The translations under genes and the position numbers were made by a program. Below, in pieces: positions 49,401-59,898 of a DNA stretch of 64,000 nt (positions are counted from its first letter, which is position 1; each line of letters opens with the position of its first letter). The notes below the pieces were generated by a model. That model was not told the origin of the DNA. It saw only the letters and a program-made list of their open reading frames with translations, and ran no database searches. The DNA is from Monomorium pharaonis. Taxonomy: Eukaryota > Arthropoda > Insecta > Hymenoptera > Formicidae. The DNA is taken from assembly GCF_013373865.1 (NCBI RefSeq), contig NC_050476.1, positions 2,092,501 to 2,156,500 on the forward strand. Reading direction: 5' to 3'.

Positions 49401-49719
49401 CGATCTTTTATAACTATTGCGACAGATTTTTTATTTATTTAAACAGCAGAGTATCAAAAATGTGCTGCTTATCGATTCGCCAGATCAAACTTATTGCAAC
49501 GAGCGAGATTCGTTCTTTGAAACAAGCGGAGAAGCGCGGCATTTATTTGTCAATTAACTAATGTCGATTCTTCAACGTAAACACATTTGCGAGTAACATC
49601 GGTTTTCTTTTGAGGGCGAGGGAGGAGAAAGAGCAGATACATTCAATGTTAATTTGCTGATGGCACGTACGTGTCACGAATATAATATCGGTTTTTGGAA
49701 GTTGCAGGAAATTATTTCA

Positions 49720-49721
<2 letters not shown>
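46490..49721. other. Non-coding stretch
   Basis: Mostly AT-rich, with GC-richer patches at 47.98-48.12 and 48.78-49.12 kb. Short frames there (for example 88 codons at 48788-49054) carry no recognisable feature. Nothing called. Confidence 0.5.

Positions 49722-49799
<78 letters not shown>
49722..49799. repeat. (CT)n microsatellite
   Basis: About 39 CT units, the longest pure dinucleotide run in the window, trailing into TTTCTTTCTC. Confidence 0.97.
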
Positions 49800-49805
<6 letters not shown>

Positions 49806-50937
49806 CTCTGCTCCCTGCTCTCTCCACTGTAATCTCCGTGGTGGGCGATACTCGACCTAGGAAAACACGTCACTTTACGTGACTTTAGGATGCATAGGTT
49901 TTCGCTATGATAATTATGCGACAACATCAGGGGGCGCGTGACAGTGCGAGCGGCTGTCCCTGAGTCACCCACCCCATGGCTGGCGCGCTACCTTCACTTG
50001 TCGCGCTACGCTACGCTCGGACAACCCTCTGCCTCATCGGACACGGTATAGCCGCGGGCGATTACGTCTAGCCACGTTGTGACTTCACGACGCGTACACA
50101 CGTATACGTATACGTACACACGCGTGCACCAAAGGGCTGGGCTCGCCTGCCCTCGGATTAATGCGCATACGTGACAGGGTAATGAGTCACAACGCTCGGA
50201 CAATGTTTGCATCCCACCCCTTGGAGACTTCGTCGGACACGAATATCGAATTTTTCGCGGGAAATCGTGATATCAGCTTAGAACGAACGTTTCCTCTCGT
50301 TTCTCGCTTTTTCCATCCTTCCCCTTTTCTCTCTTTCCTCCCCTCGTCCCTTTCGAGAGAGACACGCCTTTGGATTCGGCGAGTCTCTCAAACGGACAAT
50401 TACCGTAATTAAGAGGATTAAAGTCATCTCGTCGTCTTGTACGCCCCGCGATCTGCCGTATCGCGAAAAGTCGAGGGGGATGAAAATAGTCCGGCGCTCT
50501 CTCGTCTCATCCGCATTCCGTCCTCCCCATTTTGTCCTCGCCCTTTTCTCTCGTCTTTTCCTTTCTCCTCTTTTTTTTTTGCTCTCCACCAGCACCTTTC
50601 TTATTCAGCGGCTCGTGATATTATCGGCATTTAATTTCCACATTATACTTTTGATCATCAAATTTATGCCGAAGTCCCTGAGGTTATGCATAATATTTTA
50701 TGTCGCGCGCATCAACAACAATTTCGCGCCATTACGCACCAAGGTGCGCTTTATAACGCGCACTTTGTGCGCGCGACGGTAATGAAATATTCCATTTTGC
50801 CCGGGAGCGGGAATAATCGGAAATCGGTTTCCGTGCCTTCGAAAGGTGATTTGTTTCTGAACGAGAGTAGTATGCCGCTCTATTGTTGATCAGTTCCGAT
50901 GAATTATTCCGCGTTGGTATCGCACGTGAACTCGCAT
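49800..50937. other. GC-rich non-coding stretch
   Basis: GC/CpG-rich at 49.92-50.25 and CT-rich at 50.28-50.60 kb. It includes the near-palindromic CGTATACGTATACG at 50101-50114. Overlapping frames on both strands are compositional. Confidence 0.45.
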
Positions 50938-50960
50938 ACATATATATGTATATGTATATA

Positions 50961-51035
<75 letters not shown>
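50938..51035. repeat. (TA)n microsatellite
   Basis: Imperfect TATG/TGTA start, then about 33 pure TA units to 51035. The isoleucine/tyrosine frames across it are artefacts. Confidence 0.96.
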
Positions 51036-51038
<3 letters not shown>

Positions 51039-54000
51039 GTCGTACTGTGGCTCGATTTAGTTACGAGGGACCTTATCAGATAGTCAAGTTTGCTGGAACT
51101 GACCAGTCGCAACGTGCTCTCACTGGAAACCGAGTTATCGTTAGGACGTTATACCCGAGACGTAAGTTAGCTCGTACCCTGGTGCACCAAGAGAGAGAAT
51201 TAAGTAAATTATATTGCGGCGAACAACCGTTCCGTCTCTCTCTCTCTCTCTCTCTATTTCTCTCTTTCTTTCTTCCCCTCTGCAGTGCTCTTCCTCTCTT
51301 TTTCCCTTTTTAGTCACCGAACGCAAATAATGAGGCGATGATTAAAGGCCGCCGCCTTTTTTTTCCACGATCTCGTCGTCTGAGAACACAGGACTGCTGC
51401 ATAGGCGCACACAAGCCAAGTCTTGACGATTAAACAAATGAAACCGAGGCTCGTTTGTGAGGGAAGTTTAAAGTACGCGTTTTGAAGAACGCGTCTCTCG
51501 CTCTTTCTCTCGCGCGCGTCTCGCTCGGAATTACACTAGCGTATTCTCCCGCCTCGTCGCCAGGAAACAAATGCAATTTTGAACAAATATACTCGTTATA
51601 TCGTTTAATTGGCTCGTCGTTGGCGGTACTGTAATTTCATAAATACACACTCGGTCGCAATTTGCAGTAAAATATGTCAGTATCGTTACCACGCGGTTAA
51701 CGGTGATCGTCGCGACAGTCAAGAGAGAAAAAGCGTATTATTATCTCGCTATTCGGCTAAAACGATAAACGCATTTCGGTGTCCGCTGCCAGCAGCCCAG
51801 CCTTGCTCCAGAAGTGGCGCGGACGAAGGTCGGTACCAGTTAGCCTTCTCTTCCCCTTTTTTTCGCACGGCCATTTTTTCTGCCGACTCTCCACCCGTAG
51901 CCTACCGTGCTGTGCTCTTCCACTTTACCGTTCCGCTTTGTTCCGGCCAATCTTCTTGTCGAGAGTCCCTTTAGGAATTTTCACAACTACGTGAGAGACC
52001 GAATACGCGAAATCAAATTGCGTGGCGAAAGCGAAGGAGATAACTGTTTTCTCGAAATTCGCCGTTGTAAGGCGAGACGAACGGAGACGACGCGTCTTGT
52101 TGTAATGCGATGTTGCGCCTTCCCTTTCCCCTCCCCCTATCTTAAAGGAGAATTCAATTAACGTAACAACTCTTTCCTATCACAAAGGAAAATGTGTTTT
52201 TTACGGACGTTTTCTGTGTACTTATGAAATGGAGCACGAAAATTTAGGATGCGAGAGAGAAAAAGTTTTGCCGAAATTCCCTTCTCGTGTATATCTCAAT
52301 ATCGCTCAAATATGTACCTTTGTTTCGCCGACTCTCTCTCTCTCTCTCTCTCTGTCTCTTTCGGAAACTGAAAGTAAAATCGTCGTTTGAAGTTTATTTG
52401 GAATAGTTCCGATGCGGTTCAGCTTACTAAACGATAGTCGCAGGAAAGACGCACGCCGCCGGGCGCTTCTACGAAACTCCTACGGAACGCGGAGAGTTCG
52501 TTTCAACCTGCGGTTGTCGTTCGACATTTCGCGGAAACGACTGTAGATCCCTCCACGACAAAGAAACGCGTCCGACCCGGTTATTTTCGAGCGATGGAGC
52601 GCGCAGTCTCGGCTCCGTACGAAAGAAAGAAGCGTACGTACGAGGAAGAGAGGAGTCACCGCCCGAGTCAGCGCCCGAGACAGATGGAAATAATTAGCTT
52701 TGCGAGCAAACTTTTGTACGGCATTGTCGCTGAAAATTCGTATTACGCGTATAACAATTTTTTACACCGAGAATGGAAATAAATGGTAACGATGGCGGCG
52801 GGGAGGTAAAACGATCTCTTTAAATATGCGTCAGAATGAAAATTCGACGATGGGCACATTCGACATCCGGCAAGGTATTTGAATTTGGAGAAGAAAATCC
52901 GAATTCCAACCCGTTTGAATATTAATGAAAGTAGAACGGTCGCCGCGTAATAATATTGCGATAGCGGAGGCCAGTGTTACGTACGAAACAGTGTGTTCTC
53001 GGTGTTTGCAATAACGGGGTCTAGTAGTAATTTAATAGAGGCACAAAGACAAACGGAGGGAAACAGTGGCGTACACCGAGGTTGCACACAACTGCCATGA
53101 CAATTTGATAATAATCTCCGTTTCGTAGCTTTGTATCGCGTTCGTCTCGAAAACAGACGACACATTATATTACGACGATAAAAATGTAATCAACTGCCTG
53201 TCGACCTCCTCGCGGAATGATATGACACTTGACGTGCATTGAGCCAACTTGTATAATGCCATACGTGCACAGAATACGTACACACAGTTTCGAATTTCGC
53301 CTCGTGCCGTTTTACACCCGGCGATGTACCTCAAAATTAAATTTAGTTCGCAAAATCTGATGACGGTCTCCTTTTTAGCGGAAGCGACGCGAGTTTTGCG
53401 GGGTTCTGTACCGTTGATGTAACATTTAGGATAGCGTAGCCGGGAGTGTGGGACGAGAAAAGGGCGTCATGTGGTGGCAAGTAAGGAACTGAGACAGGCG
53501 ACGTATGAGGGAAGGGGGGTAGATGGCCCGATGGCGAGCGAGCGGGGTGCCGGGCGGGGAAACTCACGAAAAAAAAAGTGAATGGTGATGCACAGATGCG
53601 ACGGATGTGACGATGTTCCCGGCTCGGATGGACTCGAACGACGGCGGTATCGTATATACACGGGCTCCGCGTATATATACACGTACCGGATACACACGTA
53701 CGTGTATACACGTACACGCGGAAACGTCTGTCGGGCGTGGAGAAACGTGAAAGTTAAAAACGGGCTGATTGGGTCGGGACGGGAAAACTTTCCGTAGCTC
53801 CGGATAACCCCATAGCCGTACACAGAGGGATAGGTCTGGGTGCGTATAGTGGCTTCGACCCTGAACTTTACATCTCACATTGCCGCTATTCCAGCATACA
53901 AATGTAGAACTTCGGTAGAACGGGGCGCGCATCGCCGGCGGAAACTGGCGCTGCCGCTATCTGTACGGGCGAATCTGTCGCCGCGAGTGAGATGTGCCTC

Positions 54001-55068
54001 TCAAAGCGAGCGAGAGACGCGGTTTCAGATGCATTCGCCGATTTTCCGCCATTCCGAGTCCCCATTTTGATCAACGTGCTGTGAAAGGACAGCCGCGACC
54101 TTAGCGATGAATTTCTCGTATCACCATTTCTCGTTCTCCTCTCTCTCCCTCTCCCTCTCTTTCTGTACGGCGCGCGATCACATTTCCGCAACTACTTTTA
54201 CTTTACCGCTGAGTTATTATCGCTCTGCGTTACATGCATTACGTATACGTATACGTACGGGTATTTAACGAAAAGTTGGCCACTGGCCGGCGCGGCCGGT
54301 GCAAGCCACGACGAGTTGAATATTTCAGCCCGCGATGCTCAATTATGATGTCATATTAATACAGTAATTAAACCATATGTATATATGTGCGCGCAATACG
54401 ACGGGCCGTGGAAAAAGTGTAGTATTAATTAACCTGCATGTGGCTTGCGCGCGACGCAGTCCCCGCTGATGGACCCGGGTCCATTCGTAATACTTCGTGC
54501 GATGTTTAATTAATAATTATAGAAAGCGGAGAAAGGACTCGTTGGAGGTCTCGCCTTAGAAGGGAAGCACGAAAAAGTATCGCCACGTGATGAGATGATT
54601 AATCGTCGGGCTATCTCGAGTCACGTGAAAAATGTTCCTAATCCTGACGAACGTTATCGACAACGTTGAACTTAATTACACGAATGGTAATTTCGCTGGG
54701 ATATCAGTAAAGACGTATGCGCTAAAGAACATGACGGGACAAACTAACAAAATGTACGTTATTTTATATTACGCATTTTAGTTTAATCCATATTAAAATT
54801 TTTTTGCCGTTTTATACAGTCATAACATTTTTGCAGTATCTTGCGCTTGAACAAGTTAAATATAACAGAGATCGCCATAATAATATAATGTAAACGATAA
54901 CATTTCATGCGTAAAAAAAATCACAAAACGTTCGGGGAGTATAAAATTTAATAACACGTTGGCGAATTAAATAATGCAGATATTTTGTCGTATGCAATCT
55001 GCATTGCAATTGTCCTCACAAGTTTATATAAATAATACGCTACAAAGGTTTTTTCTCCCTTGCAGAAA
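51036..55068. other. Non-coding stretch
   Basis: GC/CpG-rich at 51.7-52.2 and 53.3-54.2 kb, with (CT)n-like tracts at 51235-51262 and 52333-52353. Perfect palindromes of alternating ACGT/TA occur at 53695-53706 and 54241-54256. Open frames of 100-124 codons at 53.3-54.2 kb overlap in several frames on both strands and show no domain. AT-rich from 54.7 kb. Confidence 0.45.
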
Positions 55069-55286
55069 AAACAGACGGGAACTAATACGTAACTAAAAAG
55101 TGTTGAAGAACGAAGGCTTAAAGAGTTTTAGCTCGGAATAGCTTTCGGTCTTTTCGGTTCCATGTAAAAACAACTTTTCCTTTTCCCACGCACGTTTCCC
55201 AGATGCTTATCCGCAATGTTAATCTCTTTGGAAATTATCGCATGTAATTAGCATTTAGATAAAAACATCAAACGAAAAAAAGAACG

Positions 55287-55463
55287 ATGATCTTATGTAC
55301 TGTTGTCACCGTGCCTTTTCTCCTTGTTTTTACCTGTTCGCTTGACCCGGGCTCTACGGAGGATCCGCCTCCTCAGCATCAAAATTCTAGCGTCAGTCGT
55401 ACAGAACTTACTGCCTATGTCAACGGACTCGGCGACGAGCAAGCGGGCGGACAGACAGCATGA
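55287..55463 (+). CDS. Predicted 58-residue secreted peptide
   Basis: The ATG at 55287 has an A at -3 (GAACGATG) and opens a 58-codon frame ending in TGA. Residues 1-19 read MILCTVVTVPFLLVFTCSL, a textbook signal peptide with a hydrophobic core (VVTVPFLLVFT) and small residues before the likely cleavage point at about 18-20. The remaining ~39 residues are polar: an acidic, Pro-rich start (STEDPPPQ), one N-glycosylation sequon (NSS, residues 33-35) and a Gly/Gln-rich end. There is no cysteine pattern, no dibasic site and no C-terminal Gly for amidation, so it is not an obvious neuropeptide or defensin. Codons favour G/C at the third position. The alternative is the first exon of a longer membrane or secreted protein, using a donor I did not recognise. 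No family was identified. Confidence 0.42.
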   Translation: MILCTVVTVPFLLVFTCSLDPGSTEDPPPQHQNSSVSRTELTAYVNGLGDEQAGGQTA

Positions 55464-55590
55464 GACCGTAAGATTTTGGTAATCCAACACCGTAGCAGCT
55501 GTATCCTAGCTAAGAACAAAGCTTCCCCGGGACAGGCAGTGTATCGTAAAATAGCTAAAAGATCAATAGACGCGGAAAACTAAAATCTCT

Positions 55591-55596
55591 AATAAA
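55591..55596 (+). terminator. Possible polyadenylation signal
   Basis: AATAAA about 130 bases after the stop codon of the predicted peptide, followed by GT/T-rich sequence. The motif is common by chance in AT-rich DNA; its position gives it weight. Confidence 0.3.
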
Positions 55597-55600
55597 CAGA

Positions 55601-56200
55601 GTATTGGAACTACAATTAAACTTTAAATATAATTAAGTTTTTTATTTCATTAGTCGAGCTTTTCTGTTTTTAAACAATTAAATCGCGGAATTGTTTATTT
55701 TTAAAAACTTTATTGACATCTTTTATAAAGAATACTTTGTTTTTTTAGTAAGGGGAGGAGAGAGAGAGAGAGGTAATCGAATGCATAGTGCCACGCTGTA
55801 ATTAGATAACTGATAATTAAATAACCGATTCTTTAAAAAAAAAATTATCTTAATTTCTGAGTCTCCTGGAAATTTCGATTTTTCTTCTTTCTTTACATTA
55901 AAGATATTTTTCTTGTAATGACGCTAACTCTGATTAAGAAAACCGTCTCATTTATAATAAATTTCATTTATAACGACAACGTGAGAGAGCAAGATCTGAT
56001 TAGAGTACGCTCAAGCGTACTCTACATCTGAGGAGACATATTATAAAACATGTACTCGAACGTTCTGATGCGCCTGAAAACCTCTTGCAGTTATGCCGTT
56101 AAATTATGTAATTATGTCATCGCGTCGCGATTAAAATCCGATGATACGCAGAGTCTGTCGAGGGATTAACTCGTTAAAGAGCGAGGCCGAAATCGTGGCT
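55601..56200. other. AT-rich non-coding stretch
   Basis: Contains a short GA run at 55757-55771 and the perfect palindrome at 56001-56024. No gene. Confidence 0.5.
56001..56024. other. Perfect 11-bp inverted repeat with 2-nt spacer
   Basis: TAGAGTACGCT (56001-56011) and AGCGTACTCTA (56014-56024) are exact complements separated by CA. It is mixed in composition, so not a simple-repeat artefact. It could be a dimeric transcription-factor site or an element end. Confidence 0.55.
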
Positions 56201-57500
56201 TTGTCTCGTTAATACGCACGGCACATTATCATTATCACCCGCGTTGTGTTCCACGCGCCGAGGAGGGGGTGAGAGGGGGACGGGGACGGGAGGAAGGGCA
56301 TACGACAAGGTGTAAGGGCATGTCGAATGTTGCGGCCCAAAATTAACACTCCACGTAGGAGAACACGCACTCACGAACATTTGCCATAGACACCGATTAG
56401 CACTACTCGTGTGCATTCCGCGCAGAGTACACGTGTCCAGCTTTGAACGTCATTTCCATTCAATCGAGATCCCATTTCCCATCGGCTCGGCCCCGCCGCG
56501 CGCGCCGCCGCCGCCGCCGCCGCCGCTCGGCTGGCTGGCTTGCTGCCGCTTAGCTGTCGTCTATCGAGGCGCTTCGAAACGAATCTCGGTTCGGTACGCG
56601 ACGGTGAGCCTGATGAAACTGCTCGCAGGCTGCATGTGCAGCGCGAAGGACGTCAAATCGCACGGTTTTGACTCTAACGACGACACGCCGCACATGACGT
56701 ATCGATGTCGAGCGACGTTACAATAGCACGCCGAACGATGCGTGCCGTTTCGAATGACTTCCTTCCCTTCAATCGTACGTGGCGTTTTTACGGTACGGAT
56801 TGTTCAGTCATTTACTTCCAAGTATGACGACTCTTACCGAGATGGTGAGATGGTTTTGGCGAAACCATGCCGCTGATTAGCGAATTAATACAGATATCCG
56901 CGCAATATCGCGGCGGAAATCCCCAGTGCGTTCAGCCGCGAAAACGCGCGTGTACTCAAAGCGAACGCACAGTTCGAGAACAGACTCGACAGAAACAATT
57001 CCGTTCCGACTCGGCGCGAGAGTTCCCAATTCCTCGAGCTCGCATGTGCGTGACACGTCCGAAATTCCCGCAAGGTCGACGTTTTATGTTAGTCGAACGA
57101 AAATCCCATCGGTGCGGCACGATCAATACCCACAGGTGCGGGCGTCTAGACGGCCGTGTGCGAGGAGATCGAGTTTTCGCGGTGACTGTGCACCCCACAG
57201 CTTGACATCGTGAGTCAAAGGTCTTTCTCAGCGAATTTATTAGAGGCTCTCACCCTCTGTCCGCGCGTAGAAAAAAAAAGGGGGTGAGACTCTCGCAGGC
57301 GGGGGAGCTGCCAGAGACGCGGACTGTGGTCTCCAATATATCAACGGCCGAGTGGCTTTTCAACGAACATATCGGCGAATTAGACTACTTTATTTTGACA
57401 TTTTTTAAAGGGCACGGAGTGCATTAAATCCTTTAAAATCCCTGGGGAGGGGAGGGGGAAGGAATCAGAGGGAAAAGAGACGCTAGGTCGAGAGCGGGTT
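56200..57500. promoter_or_regulatory. GC-rich island; candidate promoter region
   Basis: CpG-rich block between AT-rich flanks, with a (GCC)n run at 56504-56526. Plus-strand donors GCGACG|GTGAGC (56604) and GAGATG|GTGAGA (56845) could end first exons. The second would close a seven-codon reading MTTLTEM from an ATG at 56824. The 112-codon frame at 56867-57205 and its minus-strand counterparts show no domain. The start site is unknown. Confidence 0.33.
56613..56726 (+). CDS. Possible short coding segment
   Basis: The ATG at 56613 opens 37 codons ending in TAG. It begins MKLLAGCMCSAKDVKSHGFD, with C/G-rich third positions throughout, and is then acidic and polar. Cysteines near the start could be acylated, as in peripheral-membrane signalling proteins; that is speculation. 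A good donor, GTGAGC, lies nine bases before the ATG, so the segment may instead be intronic. An upstream in-frame extension to 56409 adds a Pro run encoded by the GCC repeat. No family recognised. Confidence 0.2.
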   Translation: MKLLAGCMCSAKDVKSHGFDSNDDTPHMTYRCRATLQ

Positions 57501-58114
57501 ACCGAAAATAACGCGTGTACGTTGGCTATTTTCACTATTTTATTTCATTTCCAAGGGGGAAAAGTGAAATAAAATAGAGAAAATTTGCCGTGCCACCGAG
57601 GCCGGCTCAAAGGGAGCTTGGGTTTTATATCTGCTCTAATGCAGGTTACGAGATTGAAACAGCCTCTCTCCAGGCCAGTATCATACGTCCAGTAAATGTC
57701 GTATGTACGTTTATCATGTCCTACCGAAATCCACTGCCGGACTTCTGCCGGACGTCTGGTACTCGTGTGCCTCGAAGCTAACTCGACGTATTTGATCCTG
57801 TGACTGAATATCGCCCGCAGCGTACGATATATGAAACACTGGACCATATGAATAAAATGGAACAAGCGCCTCTGTTATTTATTAAGCCGAAGTGATTTCG
57901 AGAAGAAGTACAAATGAGAAGATGTTAAGGCATTTGGTGCTTGAAGTAAAAGATTACGTAAACGATTGTTGGTGCTGCGAAGATTTACAGATGAAGATGG
58001 TGAACGCGGAATTGTTAGCTATCAGAATTGTATTTGTCGTATAATGATCGTAATAGTGATTCAAAGTATTTTTTGCGGCGATGCATTTCTGGGGGATTAA
58101 AGGGAAAAGACTTT

Positions 58115-58118
<4 letters not shown>
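57501..58118. other. Non-coding stretch
   Basis: Mixed composition; nothing supported. Confidence 0.5.

Positions 58119-58207
<89 letters not shown>
58119..58207. repeat. Compound (TC)n-(TA)n microsatellite
   Basis: About 29 TC units (58119-58177) pass directly into about 15 TA units (58177-58207). Confidence 0.97.
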
Positions 58208-58209
<2 letters not shown>

Positions 58210-58852
58210 TTCTCTATACATACTATATTAAGATATAGAATCATGAAATATCATCGCAATTATATGGAGATGTACGCTTTACGAGAAGCCGCATCCTATT
58301 TATGACGTGAATGACCGTAGATATCGTCATATGCAGATACACGAACACGTATCCCTCTCATTCTAAACTATCCGTTCGATCAACAAAGTCGGAATTGCTC
58401 TTCCCACACTGATAAATCGTATACTAGCACGCCGTAGTTATGTTACCGCCTCTGCCATTACTGATGTTGTCATTATACGCCAGCATCGAGGGGAATAATT
58501 TCCTTGCTTCTGTGTGTACTAGGTACACACTTGAGCTTTTTTTAAATTGTATCATTCCCATTAGAGTGATTGAGAAATAATTTTAATCGTGTCACATCGC
58601 TCGATTATATTACGTTTTTATTTTGGATCTTGTCTAATTAATAACCCTTAAACAGGAATCTCTCTACCTACATTCCGAAACTTCGGTCGTAAATCGAATT
58701 GAATAACATTTATATTTAATATAAACTAGAACACTACAGGCGTGCGCCGCGCGCGCGCTATTTGACTTTTTACTTTTGAAAAATAATAATAATTGCAATT
58801 TTTCTCTATTTTTCGCTTACTTTAATCAATCTTACGTCTTCTGCAATTTTGA

Positions 58853-58854
<2 letters not shown>

Positions 58855-58885
<31 letters not shown>
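58855..58885. repeat. (AT)n microsatellite
   Basis: About 15 AT units. Confidence 0.95.
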
Positions 58886-58891
<6 letters not shown>

Positions 58892-59033
58892 TTATATTTT
58901 TATGAATTTATATGTATATACAATAGGTGATTAATAATATTAATATTATGTACCTTCTTTTTTCCTCTCTCTTTATTTAACTTTATGTCTCTCCTTCTTT
59001 AATTAAGTATTCTTCCTTTTCCCTTTCCTCCCC

Positions 59034-59064
<31 letters not shown>

Positions 59065-59146
59065 TCTCTGTCTCTTTTCTCTATCTTTCGCTTTAATCAA
59101 TCATACGTCTTCTGTAATTTTGAATAAAAAAATGTAAAGTTTAATT

Positions 59147-59260
59147 ATACATACACACACACACACATATACCTACATAGCTACCTACATACATATCTAC
59201 ATACATACTTACGTACATACCTACGTACATACTTACATACATATTTACATACATACATAT
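59147..59260. repeat. (AC)n-(ACAT/CTAC)n low-complexity tract
   Basis: Short AC run followed by imperfect ACATAC/CTACAT units over about 100 bases. Confidence 0.9.
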
Positions 59261-59823
59261 TATACTTTTATACAAATGTTTATATATATATATATATATG
59301 CTTTTCTATATTTGTCTCTTTTTTCTTTTTTCCTGATTTTCTTTAACAAAGTTTTTAAATCAACTATTGAAATTGATAATTTGACACGACGCGACGGGAA
59401 GCAAGTCACAACGCACTTGACAACGAGATAGCAGGACAGCCAATTAGCATCTCGGGAAAGCGACAACAATATCAATAACATCTCCTTTTTAGAGAGGGAT
59501 ATAAAACATTATTAATATGTAAAATAATTATAGGATTATAAAAATGAATGTTTAACTTTGATACATAATAACTTCAACGAGTGATTAAAAAATAAATATT
59601 ACTTTTTCTCTTAAAATTATTACACTTAATTTAAAATGTGTATTTTATTATAAAATTAATATTTAATTTGAATTACCGATTAATGAGTGCTTAATTACAA
59701 CTTCGTTATAATTTGCTTGTTCATTTTTAATCATTGATTCGAAAATTTGTAAGTTGAGATAGTCATAAATGAGGGGGGAATATCTGCAATTAAATAATAA
59801 TTAGACTGATTTATTAATTGCAG

Positions 59824-59898
59824 CGTTGTGATAATATGACAAACGTTATGACTTCTGAAGTAGCAACGTTAAGGTACATGGATATTACATTAGATTAT
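59824..59898 (+). other. Exon-like segment, 25 codons
   Basis: The acceptor TTTATTAATTGCAG ends at 59823 and the donor GATTAT|GTAAGA begins at 59899. The 75-nt segment is a phase-0 run of exactly 25 codons reading RCDNMTNVMTSEVATLRYMD and a short remainder. Codons are AT-rich like the flanks, so this may be chance. It is listed for its intact splice pair and frame. Confidence 0.17.

Larger units (their letters stand above)
55069..55600 (+). other. Candidate terminal exon of a small secreted-peptide gene
   Basis: Two strong plus-strand acceptors lie upstream of the frame. One is GTTTTTTCTCCCTTGCAG ending at 55068; the other is TTTTCCCACGCACGTTTCCCAG ending at 55202. The segment between the second acceptor and ~55540 stands out as GC-rich within AT-rich DNA. 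It contains a complete 58-codon frame and is followed by AATAAA at 55591-55596. A donor-like GACC|GTAAGA at 55468 lies just after the stop. It could mean an alternative splice, or be irrelevant. Exon limits are inferred; upstream untranslated exons would lie to the left. Confidence 0.4.
58208..59823. other. AT-rich non-coding stretch with simple repeats
   Basis: Contains a (TA)n run at 58855-58885, a (CT)n-like tract at 59034-59066 and the ACATAC tract at 59147-59260. The sequence ...TTTAATCAATCWTACGTCTTCTG near 58822 and 59092 is a direct repeat of about 30 bases. No gene. Confidence 0.5.

Noticed and set aside
51040..51230. GPYQIVKFAG reading resembling a retroelement integrase tail
   Set aside because: Only the first six residues resemble it; the rest does not, and the frame is fed by the adjacent (TA)n repeat.
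55334..55498. Minus-strand exon with CAG|GTAAAA donor opposite the secreted peptide
   Set aside because: The splice pair is plausible and the frame open. The plus-strand reading has a signal peptide, start context, stop and AATAAA, so it is preferred.
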